Shown one piece after another: positions 34,463 to 47,640 of a DNA stretch of 64,000 nucleotides (position 1 is its first letter; every line of letters begins with the position of its first letter). The stretch is from Purshia tridentata. Lineage: Eukaryota; Streptophyta; Magnoliopsida; Rosales; Rosaceae. The translations under genes were made by a program, and so were the position numbers. The notes under the pieces were generated by a model. That model made no database searches, was not told where the DNA came from, and worked only from the letters and a program-made list of their open reading frames with translations. The stretch covers positions 1 to 64,000 of the forward strand of contig QANT01006496.1 in NCBI GenBank assembly GCA_003254885.1, given 5' to 3'.

Positions 34463-37078
34463 ATGGACGGCGATCATAAGTCAAGAAGAAGGTCTAGAAA
34501 GTGGTTCAAGAGAGAGCACAAGAGAGCTGACCCCTATCAACTCAGTCAAGTTTCAGGTTTTCTTCTTTCTTATTCTCCTTCTCATGTCCACAGCTTTTAA
34601 TCCGGGTTGAGATTTAAGTATTTGATTAATTAATTTTTCTTCAGATGGGGGTGAAGACGAAAGTGATGATTACTTGGATGATATTCTCGGTCGGTCCATG
34701 GAGATGGATCCATGCACTTCAACTATTGAGTTGAGGTAATAATTTGTTTTTCTTTTTCCCAAGGAATAATAAACCAAAAAGAAATAATTGTACAATTATT
34801 TCTGATAACCATATTCGCAAATTTTAGAATCTTTGTGGGAACTTGGAATGTGGCTGGAAGGTCTCCCATAGAGAGCTTGGCAGTAGATTTGGATGAGTGG
34901 TTGAATCTTAAGGATGCGGCAGACTTGTATGTTCTTGGGTATGTTATAGACGTGGATTTCAAATAATATTACATTGTTCACAATTTCTTAGTTATAACTT
35001 ATATGGATCTAAATCGATATGAAGAAAGTAGTATGCAATGCATGTCATAACTTAAGCAAATTTCAATTGCAGATTTCAAGAGATTGTACCTTTGAACACC
35101 CGAACTGTGATAGGAGCAGAAGACCCAACTGCAGCAATAAATTGGAACCTGTTGATAGGACAAACACTCAACAACAAATATGGGTGCCCTTCATTGACGC
35201 CCATATTGAATCCAATTTCAAGTGACAACTACCACTATGTGAAAATTCAAGATCCTGAAAGCAGTAAGAGCATTATTAGCCGCACTGGGACCCCAATGGA
35301 AGAGCAATCAAGAAACCAACATGAAAATCCAAAGGGTGGGAGTAAGTACAAGCTAATGGCAAGCAAGAAGATGGTTGGAGTGTTCATTAGTGTATGGATA
35401 AAAAGTGAATTGCTAGGCAAGTATTGCATTTCGAATGTTAAAGTTTGTTCAGTGGCCTGTGGCATCATGGGTTATTTGGGTAACAAAGGTTCTGTTTCAG
35501 TTAGCATGACTATCGAAGGAACTAGTTTTTGCTTTGTTGTTGCCCATTTAGCTTCTGGCGAGAAGAAAGGAGATGAAGGCCGAAGGAATCACCAAGTCTC
35601 TGAGATTTTTAGGCGGACATCTTTCCCTCGATCTGCTACAGATGATGATGTTCCTCACCCTCTCACCATCTTAGGACACGAGTACGTGTTCCTCCCGGTA
35701 GAATGTAGCAGTAAAAGTTTCCCCTGATTTAGAGTACTGTAGTTTTCAGTGTTCAAGGCTTTTAAAATTTTATCATGAAAGAACAGTTGACACATTAGTA
35801 CTATTGACCCCAACTGTTATAACAGTTCCATAAATTCACAATGATAGGACAAATTTGAAGAATACTAGTCCAAATTTGTATGCTATAGTATTAATATATC
35901 CTTTACCAAGCAAGATTTAGAATTCAACATGTACATAACATATACATGTACGTTTATATATTAATGTAGTATTAGGATTCTATATAAGTGATGACCTCAT
36001 TTCAGATCCCATAAGATATCTGGCTGATCTAAGTGACAAAGATGGAAAAATTATCAAAGAAAAGAAAGAACACATCCTTAGCGAGCTAATTTTACTCCTG
36101 TGTTGTGAAACAGTCGGATATTCTGGTTCGGTGATCTCAACTATAGGCTATACCTGGAGGACAATCTAGCCAGGCAGCTGATAAAGAAACTAGACTGGAG
36201 AGCATTGCAAGAGTTTGATCAGCTTTGTAGGGAACGGGAATATGGTGGGATTTTTCAGGGTTGGAAAGAGGGAGCTATAGAATTTGCACCTACCTATAAG
36301 TATTCTTCATCAAATTGCAATCGGTACTCAGGTGGGATTCCAAGCAGATCAGGAGAGAAGCAAAGAACTCCAGCATGGTACAAGTTACCTCTATGGCACT
36401 AGATTTCCAGTTCACGTTGAGGCACAATTTTTACCTTAAAACAATGTATTTGGACCCTTCTAGTTTACAACTTACAGATCCATGAGGCCCTGCACTGGCC
36501 TAAGTTCTAAGTGATAGGCGCAGAGACTAAGTTGTCTACCCCCGTATGAATGTGTCTTGATCTACAAATGGCTTTCCAAATTAATGAATGAAAAGATAAC
36601 TGTCTTTGTTTTAGTACATAAAAATAGCTAATTTGATTGTGGTGGCAGGTGCGATCGAATTCTATGGTATGGAAAAGGGGTGACGCAGCTCTCCTATCTC
36701 CGTAGTGAGAGTAAGTTCTCTGACCATCGGCCCGTCTCTGCCCTATTTTCAACACAGGTAGAGATTGTAGTGAAGTCTACTAATCCAAGAGTGGTTTCAA
36801 TGCATAAAATTCTTCCCACCATACCACCTCCTAAAGAAGCTGTAAGTTCTCTCTCAATAATTTCAAAATATTGGTACACCATTATGTACATTCAATTTGC
36901 TGAATTTTCTTAAAAAAATGAAGCAGATCTTATCGGGATAGTAAGAATAAATTTATAAATACAGGGGCAGAGCAACCATCATGAAGAGACCAAATCTACA
37001 TTGCTAAAGGAAATAGAAACATCACCAACACATGATGCAAAATGGATTGAACAAATAGATGACAGTGATTGCAGCTAG
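34463..37078 (+). CDS. Type I inositol polyphosphate 5-phosphatase
   Basis: Removes the 5-phosphate from inositol polyphosphates or phosphoinositides in the cytosol or at membranes. Seven exons keep frame: 34463-34556, 34645-34735, 34828-34938, 35073-35681, 36114-36377, 36649-36841 and 36965-37078, giving 491 aa. The catalytic endonuclease/exonuclease/phosphatase fold shows its motifs in order: [36 protein letters not shown], the 5PTase signature WFGDLNYRL, the second signature TPAWCDRILW, and SDHRPV. The N-terminus is basic ([13 protein letters not shown]); no WD40 repeats are present, so it is type I. The length fits the shorter Arabidopsis members (5PTase4/8/10); I cannot choose among these. 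The active site is complete. Confidence 0.93.
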
Positions 37079-37583
37079 CCTTTGGCACATCGCATGCAGC
37101 TTCGTATTTTTTCAAGCAATTTTTAATCTTCTTTCTCAATACCCTTTTTTTTCTTTCTTATTCTAATCTTCTTCCTAGGGGTTTTTTTTATATTTTTTAT
37201 GACCAAGGCATGTGATAGATCCTATAAATTATGCAAGCTGGTGATAACTACTAAATGTAATTAACATGCAATGTTATCTCCAATTTACTATAATAAGTGA
37301 TCATCTAAAATGGTAAGCACTGATATTTATTTTGAAAGGTTTATGGAAATAAGTTGAAATAACTTGTAGAAAGGTTTAAAATTTAGTACAGAACAATAGC
37401 ATATTCTCTCTCACCTAGCGTCCAAAATAGGTCCTTGACTTCCAAGGCCATCTGGGGTAGAGTATTGAACTGAAGTGCCATATATGATAGATTTAAAGTT
37501 CCTCAAGTTCTCAATTCCAGTAAATGTTGGGTAAAAATGAACACATAAAATGTGGTTAAATCAAGTAGATTACTTACAAAAAA
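37079..37583. other. Convergent 3' ends of the 5-phosphatase and coiled-coil genes
   Basis: About 500 bp between the stop codons of two genes that face each other. It holds both 3' UTRs; nothing else is seen. Confidence 0.55.
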
Positions 37584-39872
37584 TTAATTTGCCTCATTTG
37601 ACTGAATCATTCCACCCAGGACCTCCACATTGTCTGAATGACAACTGGGACATACGCATCTGCTCTGCAACTTCTCCCCAAGGGTAGCACAAATCTGTTC
37701 CAACTCAGAAGTCTGCTTATTTCCAGTCAAAGAAAATTTATGTAGGGTTAAAGTATAGTACTTAAAGCAAAACAGACCATAAAATCCATCACAGCTATTA
37801 AATTATCTCTCCTTTTTTTTTTTTTTTAAAGAATACCATGAACTTTCTTTGAACTTCCAGAAAACTGGAAAAAGAAAAAGTGCATTTGACCATCTTATGG
37901 ATTGTTTGTATGTATAGGACTAAATCACACCCATGAATCAGTAATTACCAAACAGGATGGATAATTTCTTTGGATTGTAATTTTTTCCATGGTCCAGAGA
38001 AATCATACAGAGTGTGCTTAACCATTAAGTCATTTCAGTAACCAATGCATTATGGAAAAGGATATCTTGTCAAGTCCTGCAATTCTGTTGTTGCTTTTAA
38101 AATCAACCCCATCAGGAACACCTTCCTTTCACAATCAGTCAACTCTTGCTGGACCTGACGAAGCAGAATTCCCAGAAATTTCATATTGCTTTCCAGAAAA
38201 AATACTGACATGAAGATTTATGCTAAGCTTTAGGATATTGTAATATTAGCCATTCACAATGTTTCAAAAACCTATTTCTCACCTGCTTTTGAAGGTTCTG
38301 TTCTGCTTCGTATTCTTCTTCCACTTTAGTTTTCTGAGATGTTACACGAGCAAGCATATCCTCAAGTTCTCTTAAAGTGACTTCAGTAACCTTCTCCTTT
38401 ACTAGTTTGTGACCTTCTGAAACAATATTCCAATGTTCGTTAACTTCTATCCAAACTAGATTGTGCAACCATTTTGTTCCACTTGTGAGAAAGTTTTCTT
38501 TTGAAAGAGAAAAGCGAGATGGCTTGGAACAATACATGTTGAGAAATCAATACTAGGTTAGTAGATAAGTGTACACAGACCATCACCTGCTGTACTTCCA
38601 ATGCCATTATCCTCATAAAAATTGCCAGTAATTGACTCTTGGAATTTCCTGCATTTATAAATTTTTAATCAAGCATAATAATAACTTAGTAACTAAATGA
38701 AGGCACTAGGCAGATTTGAAATAGCACTATCATGTGCAATTAGCTATAAACTGGCAGAGAACATCACATATTTTAAAATCATAAATCAAGAACATGATAT
38801 TTCGTGATTTAATAACAAATGCACAGAAAATTATTTTTGTAGAGATTTGGCTTTTACTGCATTTTTTTTTAATCGCTCATATATAGTAAAATAAGATCTA
38901 CATTCACATAATTGTTAATATTGATCAAAGCAAAATACTATTAAACATCTATCAAGAAACTAGGCACGTTCCTTTTGCTTTAAGATTAGGCCAACCTTAT
39001 CTTAGTGTTGAGCTCGATCATTTGGCTGATAAACTCATCCCTGCGTGGACAATTAAGACAAATAATTAAACTGCGAGCAATTAGAACTTGTTTAAAAACA
39101 AAATCAGAGCTGAATTTAATTAAATAGCAATAGAGGTTAGAAGTTAGTACCGTGAAGCCCCTACTTTGTTCTATTGCAAGATCCAAGCAAACATGCCATC
39201 AAATGAGGTCAGTAGAGAGAAATATGAAAATGAATAAATATAATCATCAAAAGCATTCTCGATTTTAAATTAATTAATTACCGGAAACCGAAGGTAAAAA
39301 TACCTTAACAGCTTCTAAATCAGATCCAACTGTGGAAACCTCGTCTTGAGTCAGAGAAATCCTTGACTGAATTTAGGATTCGATGAAAACATAATCAAAT
39401 TAAGAAAAAAATCATTCAATTCAAAAAGTACAAAAAATAACAAACCTCTAGCGTTTGAATCGTAGCTTCGTTGAACGCCAATTCAAGTTCGTAGCCTTTA
39501 AGCTCTTGCTCATTGGTTTCCTTGGTGCGCTTGGCTTCTTCGAGCTCAGCAATTGAGACATCTAGCTCAGATCGAAGCTCCTCAATTCGTTTCTTCAGAC
39601 CTACTACTCTTCGCTCTGAAAATTTCAAAGCATGTATAGCCAAAGTTTTCTAGTTCAATTTTCAGCGACATTTGGAAACTCGAAGAAAAAACTATTCGTT
39701 TGCTTTCTCATAGAACTTGATTATCTGTGCCTAATTCTACGTTTTACGGGAAAACAGATTTGCAAATGCCGAACACGAAAATGTGTGTACGAAACATACC
39801 TCCATGCGACTTTTCGGAGGCGAAATCGTGAATCAATGTCAAAAGCTGCTTCCTCGCGTCACTTCCCGCCAT
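37584..39872 (-). CDS. Coiled-coil protein with CxxC tail, containing an AT-AC intron
   Basis: Nine minus-strand exons: 39872-39800, 39615-39446, 39366-39304, 39170-39151, 39040-38996, 38648-38587, 38416-38283, 38154-38066 and 37710-37584, giving 260 aa in one frame. It begins MAGSDARKQLLTLIHDFASE and is then almost wholly coiled coil (GLKKRIEELRSELDVSIAEL, REGFT-free joins through NKVGASRDEF, LEDMLARVTSQKTKVEEEY, LQKQVQQELTDCERKV). The C-terminus has RCVCPSCHSDNVEVL, a CxxC followed by His. The last intron (38065-37711) starts ATATCCTTT and ends AC, a minor-class pattern; no GT-AG choice keeps frame. I do not know the function. A spindle or kinetochore role, as annotated for a gene near Arabidopsis At3g28370, is only a guess. 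Confidence 0.8.
37711..38065 (-). other. U12-type AT-AC intron
   Basis: On the minus strand the intron begins ATATCCTTT, the exact consensus donor of AT-AC minor-class introns. A branch site TTCTTTGAC (consensus TTCCTTRAC, one mismatch) lies about 16 nt before the terminal AC. Splicing joins ACAAG to TTCTGAG and keeps the frame (L-T-S-S-E-L-E-Q). Confidence 0.8.
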
Positions 39873-42800
39873 GCCCTGTGTGCTTTCTGTTTCGCGCTTC
39901 TTCTGCAAAGCTGGTCGAGTAACAGACTAAATAGCCCCAACGGCCTTATTTATATACGTTCAGTGATTGTTGGCGACTATAATGATCTCTCCGGCCCATT
40001 GAGCCCAATAATAGGACCATTTTACATCGCATAGACTCGGTTTTATATAGACCTTCATATGGAATACTCTTCTGGCCCAAAATACATCCCAGAAAAATAT
40101 ATATAAAAAGGTAATATTATGTTAAGTTTATATGGCATAGAGCATTATCTTTAACTTTAAGGTTATTTCTGATTGTATCGATTTTATATGAACACACATG
40201 ACATAATTTCGAAATTCGTATACCACATTCTTAACAAAAAAAAAAAAACTGACATAATTTAAATCAAAGGTATACAATACAATTATGCATGATAGAAAGG
40301 GAGTTTAGTTTGGTGGTCCAAAATGTTGCTAAATGTGCCTTCTAATGTAACTTCTTTCTGGTTCCATATGCACTATAAGTTACCAAATGATGTTTTTATT
40401 ATATAAACGAAAATGGCTACCCTTTCTATATTAGATTCTTTAATTTCATTAAGAAATTAATACAATAACGAAAGTCATAGCATAAAGTTGTCTATCATTA
40501 ATAAATAAATAAGTGAATTCCGCAAAAAAAATAATAGAAGTTGGGCTTGCTAGGGCTGTTGATTTCTGGGCCTTAGGCCTCCTTTCAACCAAAAGGTCTG
40601 CTGGAAGTTGGGCCGATTCTTTTCATTATAATGCCGGTTAGTCTTTTTTTACTTTCTTTTTGGAGTAGAAGAAGATGTACTCTCTCTTTTGTGGCAAAGG
40701 CGGGTGAAGTCGTGACCGTTCATCCATGAATTACGCATCTTCTGTCAATGATGTGAACGTTTATAGAAAGCTCATACCAATTATTTCGTCTTAAAGAGTT
40801 ACTCCTCTTAACTGTTTATGTTTTTTGCTTCTACTTCATGCTGATGCGGAAGTCCAACAAATTGAAGGCAAAGGGTCTCCAATTATTTGATAATTGATGG
40901 ACTATCCTATCTTATTATTCTTGGCTAGTGATCTGTTGAAAATTTTGACTACAAAGAGGAGATCATTATTAGGGTTGGCTTAAGTGGACATCACATTATG
41001 CCCCCCTATTTGCTTGTGCAGTAGCTATTGTCATATGGGTATATGTTGCTTGCTTGCCGCCTAAAGATCTTTACCAGTTCTGAAGATGTGATTGATCTCA
41101 GAATCAATTCATTCACCACTCTATGAGTCTAAGTGACTAGACAACCACCTGTGAAAACTATATATATCAACTTTAGAAAAATGTTATTGTATCGTATGGA
41201 TTCACTTTTTTACTATTTAAGTTAGATTTTATCATAATTAGATATATTTGAATGTAGTACACTATTTTTACTAACTCGTACACTTAAAAAGAGCACTGGT
41301 GTTACTACGACATTACCCGTTTGGTACTTAAGGTGCCATTTTATTAAAATGGAGAACGTAGGCCTACATGCACCCTCTCCATAGTGGAAAGGGGGAGATA
41401 AGTGTGGCGTTGACTGACGCCGGTGGTGACCGGTGGAGGTGAGAGATGGTGAGATATGGGGGTTGAGTCATGACTACTGTTTGATAAGTAAGGATCAATG
41501 AGAGAAAACAGAGATGTGCTGCATGATCAAATTCATGTGGAACGGCAAATGGGTGTTGGCACATAACTATCATATACTATTTTTATCCACTTTTGATGGC
41601 TTATAGTCTTATGTTGACATAAAACGACTTCTTTATTTAATAACAAGCATATGTAGTTTGTAATGATAATTAATGAAATTAACTTCTTCTTTTTTTACAT
41701 AGTTTACTAATTAATTGCATTATTGGAGCAGTTGATGATTAAAGAACACCTACATGATCAAATGGTTGACAGTAAGGGATATATCATCAGTGAGACATCA
41801 ACGGTCTAAATTATTAGAGAGTTGATTGGCCAGCCTCTCTCTCTCAGAACACAAACCCAAATTGAGTCTCTATAGTGGCAACGATTTGAGTGGTTTTCCT
41901 AGTTATCAAAACTTATGTTAGTTGGTTATAGCAGGAACCCAATAAGTAAATGGCCGGGTTGAAGGACAATGGAAACCATCAACTTATATTAGTTGGTTAT
42001 AGTGGAATTTCTACGGGATTAACATATATGACAAAGCCACATGTTTTCTACTTCCAGTGTATTAAGTTTTTGGCAATTGCTTTCACTGCACATCAATATA
42101 TATGCAACAGACTTGTTTTACTTTTACCTCATTGTCTTGACCATTTAGGAGAGTCTTGTAGAGAATTCCCAAAGTTAAGGATCACCTAACCAAGTAAATG
42201 AGCTAGAGTTGGAGAGATGAAAAGACTGTTCAAATATGTATGGCTATTTTGGCAAACCGTGGATGATTGATGGTGGTGATGGGGATGGTAGAGGGATGGA
42301 GGTAGTTGGATATATGACTTGAAAAGCTAGCTTTTCACATATGAGGAAAAATGATATGCTTTTTTTCTGTATCTGCTGAAAGATTCTGCTTCTGCACGTG
42401 GGTGATGACGGATGAGGGAGCTGTTCTTTCCATATTGGGAAGCCATCAAAAATCAATGGTGGAGAGAGGATCATATTAGAGATTGACCCTCTTTGGTCCT
42501 CTATTGCAATAATGGTATGTTCCCTTCGTTAGGTATAGCATGAAGAATAAAAATCCCCTGTAACCACTTCAACCGAATCAGGTTCAAGCATCTCCTTCAC
42601 TCTTTTCTATCGTTTACTTGGGATGTTGATTAGGCCCAAAGTTCTATAGTATCCTTTCTTATTGGGGTTCAATATCATTTGGCCTAAGGAAGATGGATTT
42701 GAATTTGAGACATCTTCTAACAAAGTGGAGAGAAATACCATGGACCAATCGCTAATTAGGGTTCTAGGGAGACTAATTAGAACCTTATTATGCACCCTCT

Positions 42801-45800
42801 AATAGATAGTAATGCATACATGCACCACAAGCATTTAGAACAATACCTCCAACCAAATTGAAAATGAAATGCCTCGTCTTCCACCAATAACACATTAAAA
42901 TACAATATCCAAAAGGGTGTTGGAGATGGTGGACATAAGATTTAGCTAGCATTGGAGTGTGTCTCCTGCTTTTACATAGCCGTTGGTTATATAATATCGA
43001 TTAGGACCACAACCCCAAGCATTTAGAACCATGAGTAGATCTTGTTATGGACTTGGAATGGTTGAGCATCGACGCGCACAATGCAGTAGATACGGTCATA
43101 AATACACGCAGAATCTATTCTACTGCAGATGGCAACCCACAAGCACAGCTTAAGAAAATGGCACCAGTAACTTCCCACTACTCTTAGCTACTGTATTTCC
43201 ATAACCATGAATATATTACAATACAAGACTTAACACAACCAATGATATATTTAGGCACATGACTCAAATTTTCATGTAATCAATTCTTACAAACCATATG
43301 CTTCAAATTTCACATTGTCAGTAAAACTGTATAATCTGCTTCCATTTTGAATATGCAAATCATTGTCACAAACAACCTTTTTTGTTAGAAAATTGGGTGG
43401 TGGCTAGCTATTATGATTGATGTGGTCCTGAAATTAACAAAATTAAGATATTTTAGGTGGGGATCTAGATATGGGTGTCCTTGATCTTAGATTCTCTTAA
43501 CTTTTGCCTTTATTCTCACTTAATTTTGCTTGCAATATGTTTACCAGTATAACAAATTAAACGCACAAGGATTGTTTGAAGCTGGTGATTCCTAGTCCAT
43601 AACTAGGCTCCAATTATGTTCTTTTCCCAATTCAAATATACCAATCCTTGTAACTTGGAAACTTTACTGTTAAAAATTGAGTGGTTCAAATTGATGGCAA
43701 TTAAACATGAGATCCTAATTTATTTGAGGGGAAATTAAACCGGCTTGTGCCATCTAGAACTTAATTTAGAAATCTATTCTTTTTTCTGGGTCCTCTAATT
43801 TAGTAATCTGTTCACTTTTGCTTTATGTGTCACTAACAAATTTTCTTCAATGCTACTCATGAATAACTCGAATGTGACACTTACTTTGGTCTTTTTCTCT
43901 TTAACTTTCACCTTTCCGTCCTAAAGGCTAATGTATGTAAATATTGTATATTATTATGTAGTTTATTTTTTGTTCGAGACCTTTTTTTTTTTTTTTTTTC
44001 ACAATCAAAGCTAAGAAAGTAATATTTCAATGTCTCAAATTTAATTGGATCCTAGTTTATGTAAGCTACTACAATGAAAGAAGGAAGACAGTAAGAAAAG
44101 GAGCTTGAATGATATGAAAATAAAACAGATAAAAGTATTTGTATCACATTGATGATGAATGATCAATTAGACAAAGTATCAATGTAATATTGAAGAATAA
44201 ATGTGACACGTAGTCCCACTAATTTTAAAAAGTCGTAGATTAAGGAAAAAACCTTGGGAGGAAGTACATGAACTAGCCACTTTTTCATGATGAACATCTT
44301 TAAAAATCTTTACAAGGGAGTAGTGTTAAAAGTTGGATGGAGATCAAGACTAGTGAGTAGTGAAGCTGGTGGATTAAGACGTCAAGTGCGGTGTGCTGGG
44401 TCTGTGGGGCAAACGGGTCAAAATTGACAAGCCAAAAAAGCCCAAATCACAGGGATTTGAAACCCAAGGACGTGACCAACATGATCATCAAGCGCTTCTG
44501 ATACGTGTTTTTCATTTGCGCTGTGCATTTTTTTCATCAAATTTTCAATGACCCTCACTCAACTGTCTCTCATGCGGGCCCAATTGGGAATATGATAATT
44601 AATTTAGGATGCTACTTTATTATCTTTTCAAGCATGCGTGTATGGTTGAAAAGCATTAATTACAATCTAATCACGAGTTCGTATGAGGTATATCATAAGC
44701 AATCAATGACCATTTATCCCTGCATAAACCTGCAAAACGTAGCGTTTTGATGATTTTCACTTCATCATTTGCAACCGGGCTTCATTGTAAATGCGTTAAC
44801 ATCGAGCCTTGTAATCTTATATTTCCACGTTGGACCAAGCTGGAGCTAGCTTATAATTCCTTAATCTATCCAATAACAAATCCACGTTGCAATACAATAC
44901 TATTTTCCAACTTAATTAAGTAACCGGCCATATTGTTTTGATTTGTACAAATTAATTTATAATTCACTTAAATTAGTAGTTAATTTAAGAGAGAACCATG
45001 GGCATCACATCATACAATAACGTCACTACATGCGTAAATAGTGAAAAAAATAATATTTGAAAATAATATATATGGTGTCATTTGATGAGAGAGAACTGAA
45101 TAAACATATAGAATTGTCATATTTCTACGATAACGTACTTTCATCAAATTATTGTTATCGTATTTAACATGCTTCACAAAATCAAAAGCAATCTATCTTC
45201 ATTAACTAATATAAAAATGACCCAATAATATAGAATTAATCAAAGTGATGCATTCTTGATATGTATGTAGTAGTAGCTTGTACATGTAGTCGCAATCGTA
45301 GGCATATACGTCATTAATTAGGTTTCCACCTCTAGGCTGTATGTATCTCTACCTCGTCAAAAGAAATAAGAAAGTCAGACAGAAAAAAAAAAGAAATAAG
45401 AAAGAAAAAAAAGCAAGCGCGCACCATATGCGATCGGGAACTGGTCTCTTTATGAAGTGCATTAAAGCTTCCTCATACAGCGGCGAGAAAAAGCCAGTAC
45501 TACTGCTTCATCTGCATGCTTTCATTTTCATCAAATGAAATTCTCACGTGTCACTTTCTGGTTACTGTTCTGGCCTGATCAGAGTCCTCAGACCTGGCCT
45601 TTATTAGTGAGTAGTGGGAGAAAAAAGATGCATGTGCATTAGTGCATATTTCAAAGTACAACCCTTAATTACTATTTGCATTTTGCAAAGTTGAAAATTA
45701 ATGCTCACTTTCTTCACTGTCAGTCAATCACTCACTCAACGATGTCGTCCATATGTTTGTGTTTTGTTTTCTGACAAACTACGTAACCATTAACCGATAT

Positions 45801-45802
45801 GG
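39873..45802. other. Gene-poor AT-rich interval, left part
   Basis: About 5.9 kb. The first few hundred bases are the promoter of the minus-strand coiled-coil gene. A short direct repeat (ATTAGTTGGTTATAG-like) occurs near 41915-41934 and 41985-42003. A 46-codon frame at 43047-43187 is listed as a finding. I recognise no gene, RNA gene or transposon ends. Confidence 0.45.
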
Positions 45803-46544
45803 ACAATATTAGCTACCTTCTTTATTTATTTTCTATTTTTTATGATGTTATATATATTTTATTAATTTTTAAATGTAAAATTTTAATACTTTAAAAACAT
45901 AAAGTATTAAAAAAAAATTTTTTTTCTATTTATGCTTTTTAAAAAACATTAAACAAATGTTTATTTCAAAATAAATATTAACAAATAACAAATAAAAATA
46001 AAACCATATCCCCAATTCAGCCCAATTCTAATTAACTAATGCTATTCAATTAAAATAAAATTTCTGATATTTATGCCAAAAAAAATGTGTTCTTGAGCTA
46101 CCTGATGAGAACAACAACATATAAACCCAGAGGGAGGCATTTGGTTGGCAGTACGTGCATCTTAGAAGTTGTTATTGAATTGTGATTCCATCAGGAAGAG
46201 GAAGATTAATTACTTGCCTATAAAATTACAATAACTGTTGTAACATTAATGTAACTCTTTAAGATCGAGAATATCAGAAATTTAATTTTAATTAAATAGC
46301 ATTAGTTAATTAGAATTGGGGATATGGTTTTATTTTTATTTTTTATTTGTTAATATTTATTCTGAAATAAATATTTGTTTAATGTTTTTAAAAAAGGCAT
46401 AAATAGAAAAAGAAAAAGCTTTTAATGCTTTGTGTTTTCAAAGCATTAAAGTCTTACATTTAAAAGTTAATGAAGTACACATAGTATCATGAGAAAGGAA
46501 AAGGTAAATAGAAAAGACAAATAGAGAAGACAGCTAGCATTGTG
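45803..46544. repeat. 740-bp inverted repeat (arms ~270 bp, loop ~200 bp)
   Basis: The left arm, 45803-46070, is matched in reverse complement by 46271-46544. Shared landmarks from outside in are ACAATATTAGCT/ACAATGCTAGCT, TTTATTTATTTTCTATTT, ATTAATTTTTAAATGTAA, TTTCTATTTATGC, ACATTAAACAAATGTTTATT, CCATATCCCCAATTC and TTTCTGATATT. The arms agree over most of their length, with small gaps (a ~9-bp extra CAGCCCAAT-like piece in the left arm near 46017-46026 and an extra ~16 bp near the outer end of the right arm). No reading frame is kept. It could be a foldback or MITE-like element; no convincing target duplication is seen. Confidence 0.85.
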
Positions 46545-47640
46545 TTTGGGGATAACACCCCCACTCAAGTCAACGGTCAACGTAGTTGGCCACATGGGAT
46601 CTCGGATTCGGTTTCCGTGCTATCCTTAGTTAATGGTCCATCTATGCAACTCCGTCGGATCGGATCTTACTGTCGGATCCGAGCCGAACGGTCACATCGA
46701 CTAATAGTCAGAAGTAAGGTCTGCAAACTTCATCATCAGTTCGGATCGGAAAGTTGAGATCGGATCGGAATGTGTTAAGTATCTTCCTTCGTCGAAACTA
46801 TCTGTTCGGTAGCTCTTCCGTCTTATTGTTCGGGTCGGATTCACTTATCTTCCGAGCCGAATACTTCCTGGATATTTTGAACTTCCTCACAGATGTACCA
46901 CCACTGGGAGCTCCATTCGGATCGGAATGATCAACCTCCGCTCATCCAATTCCGAGCCGAACGCAAACTCAAATCGTAGTTATTGCGCCTGACACTCCGA
47001 AGGTAACTCTATGCTTTGCATTTATGACCTACCTGCTCTGCCTTGCTTTCCATTTAATGCATGCAACTTGCAGACATCCCTCTTGCATTAAATGAAAGAA
47101 CATGTCAGTAACCCAGTGTACCCTGCAAGCTTAGCCCTCAAGACCTATGTTTAGCCATGATCATACCTACTAGCCAGCAAAAATATCCCAATCCCTTTGC
47201 CTATAAGTAAGAGCATAACCACAAGGCAAAGGGGACAGAGAAATCTAAGAAAAACCAGCCCAAGCTCTGGCAACATTGACCCAGAAATCTTACCTCTTTT
47301 CCTTCATCTTCTTCCCAAGCTTTTGCTGTGTTCTTCAGCACTTCTTGCATCCTCCTTCTTGCACTCTTCTGACTTTGCCATCGGAGTATCTCCGGCCGGT
47401 ACCACACCGGTGCTCTTTTCCGTTCAGTGTGCAGGAAGAAACCCAGAAAGCAACCGGTTGACGCGCTCGGATCATCAGCTCGGTCGCTCAACTCGCCACG
47501 TCATTAACAACCCGCATCTAAGTTGTGTGCAAAGATTCTTCGACGGATTTTTGCATCGACACATTGCCCAACCAACATATATGAATACGACTTTCATTAA
47601 TAAAATCACTAGGATTTTGATCGTATCATCATAGTTTAAA
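46541..47640 (+). mobile_element. LTR-like block, possible solo LTR or LTR fragment
   Basis: A GC-richer block that contrasts sharply with its AT-rich surroundings. It opens TGTGTTTGGGGATAACACC and holds repeated motifs: CGGATCGGA-like units near 46655, 46740, 46757 and 46917, and TCCGAGCCGAA at about 46677, 46853 and 46951. A promoter-like CCTATAAGTAAGAGC lies near 47200. These are features of a retrotransposon U3-R region. No internal gag or pol domains follow, and no clear target duplication is found, so the borders (right end about 47570-47640) are approximate. Family unknown; a fossil. Confidence 0.4.

Noticed and set aside
37711-38080. GT-AG alternatives for the last intron of the minus-strand coiled-coil gene
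   Set aside because: The downstream GT options lie after an in-frame stop, and the nearby AG acceptor (before CAGACTTC) breaks the frame.
47197-47634. 145-codon frame in the LTR-like block
   Set aside because: No retroelement or host domain can be read in it; the block is better described as a non-coding LTR-like sequence.
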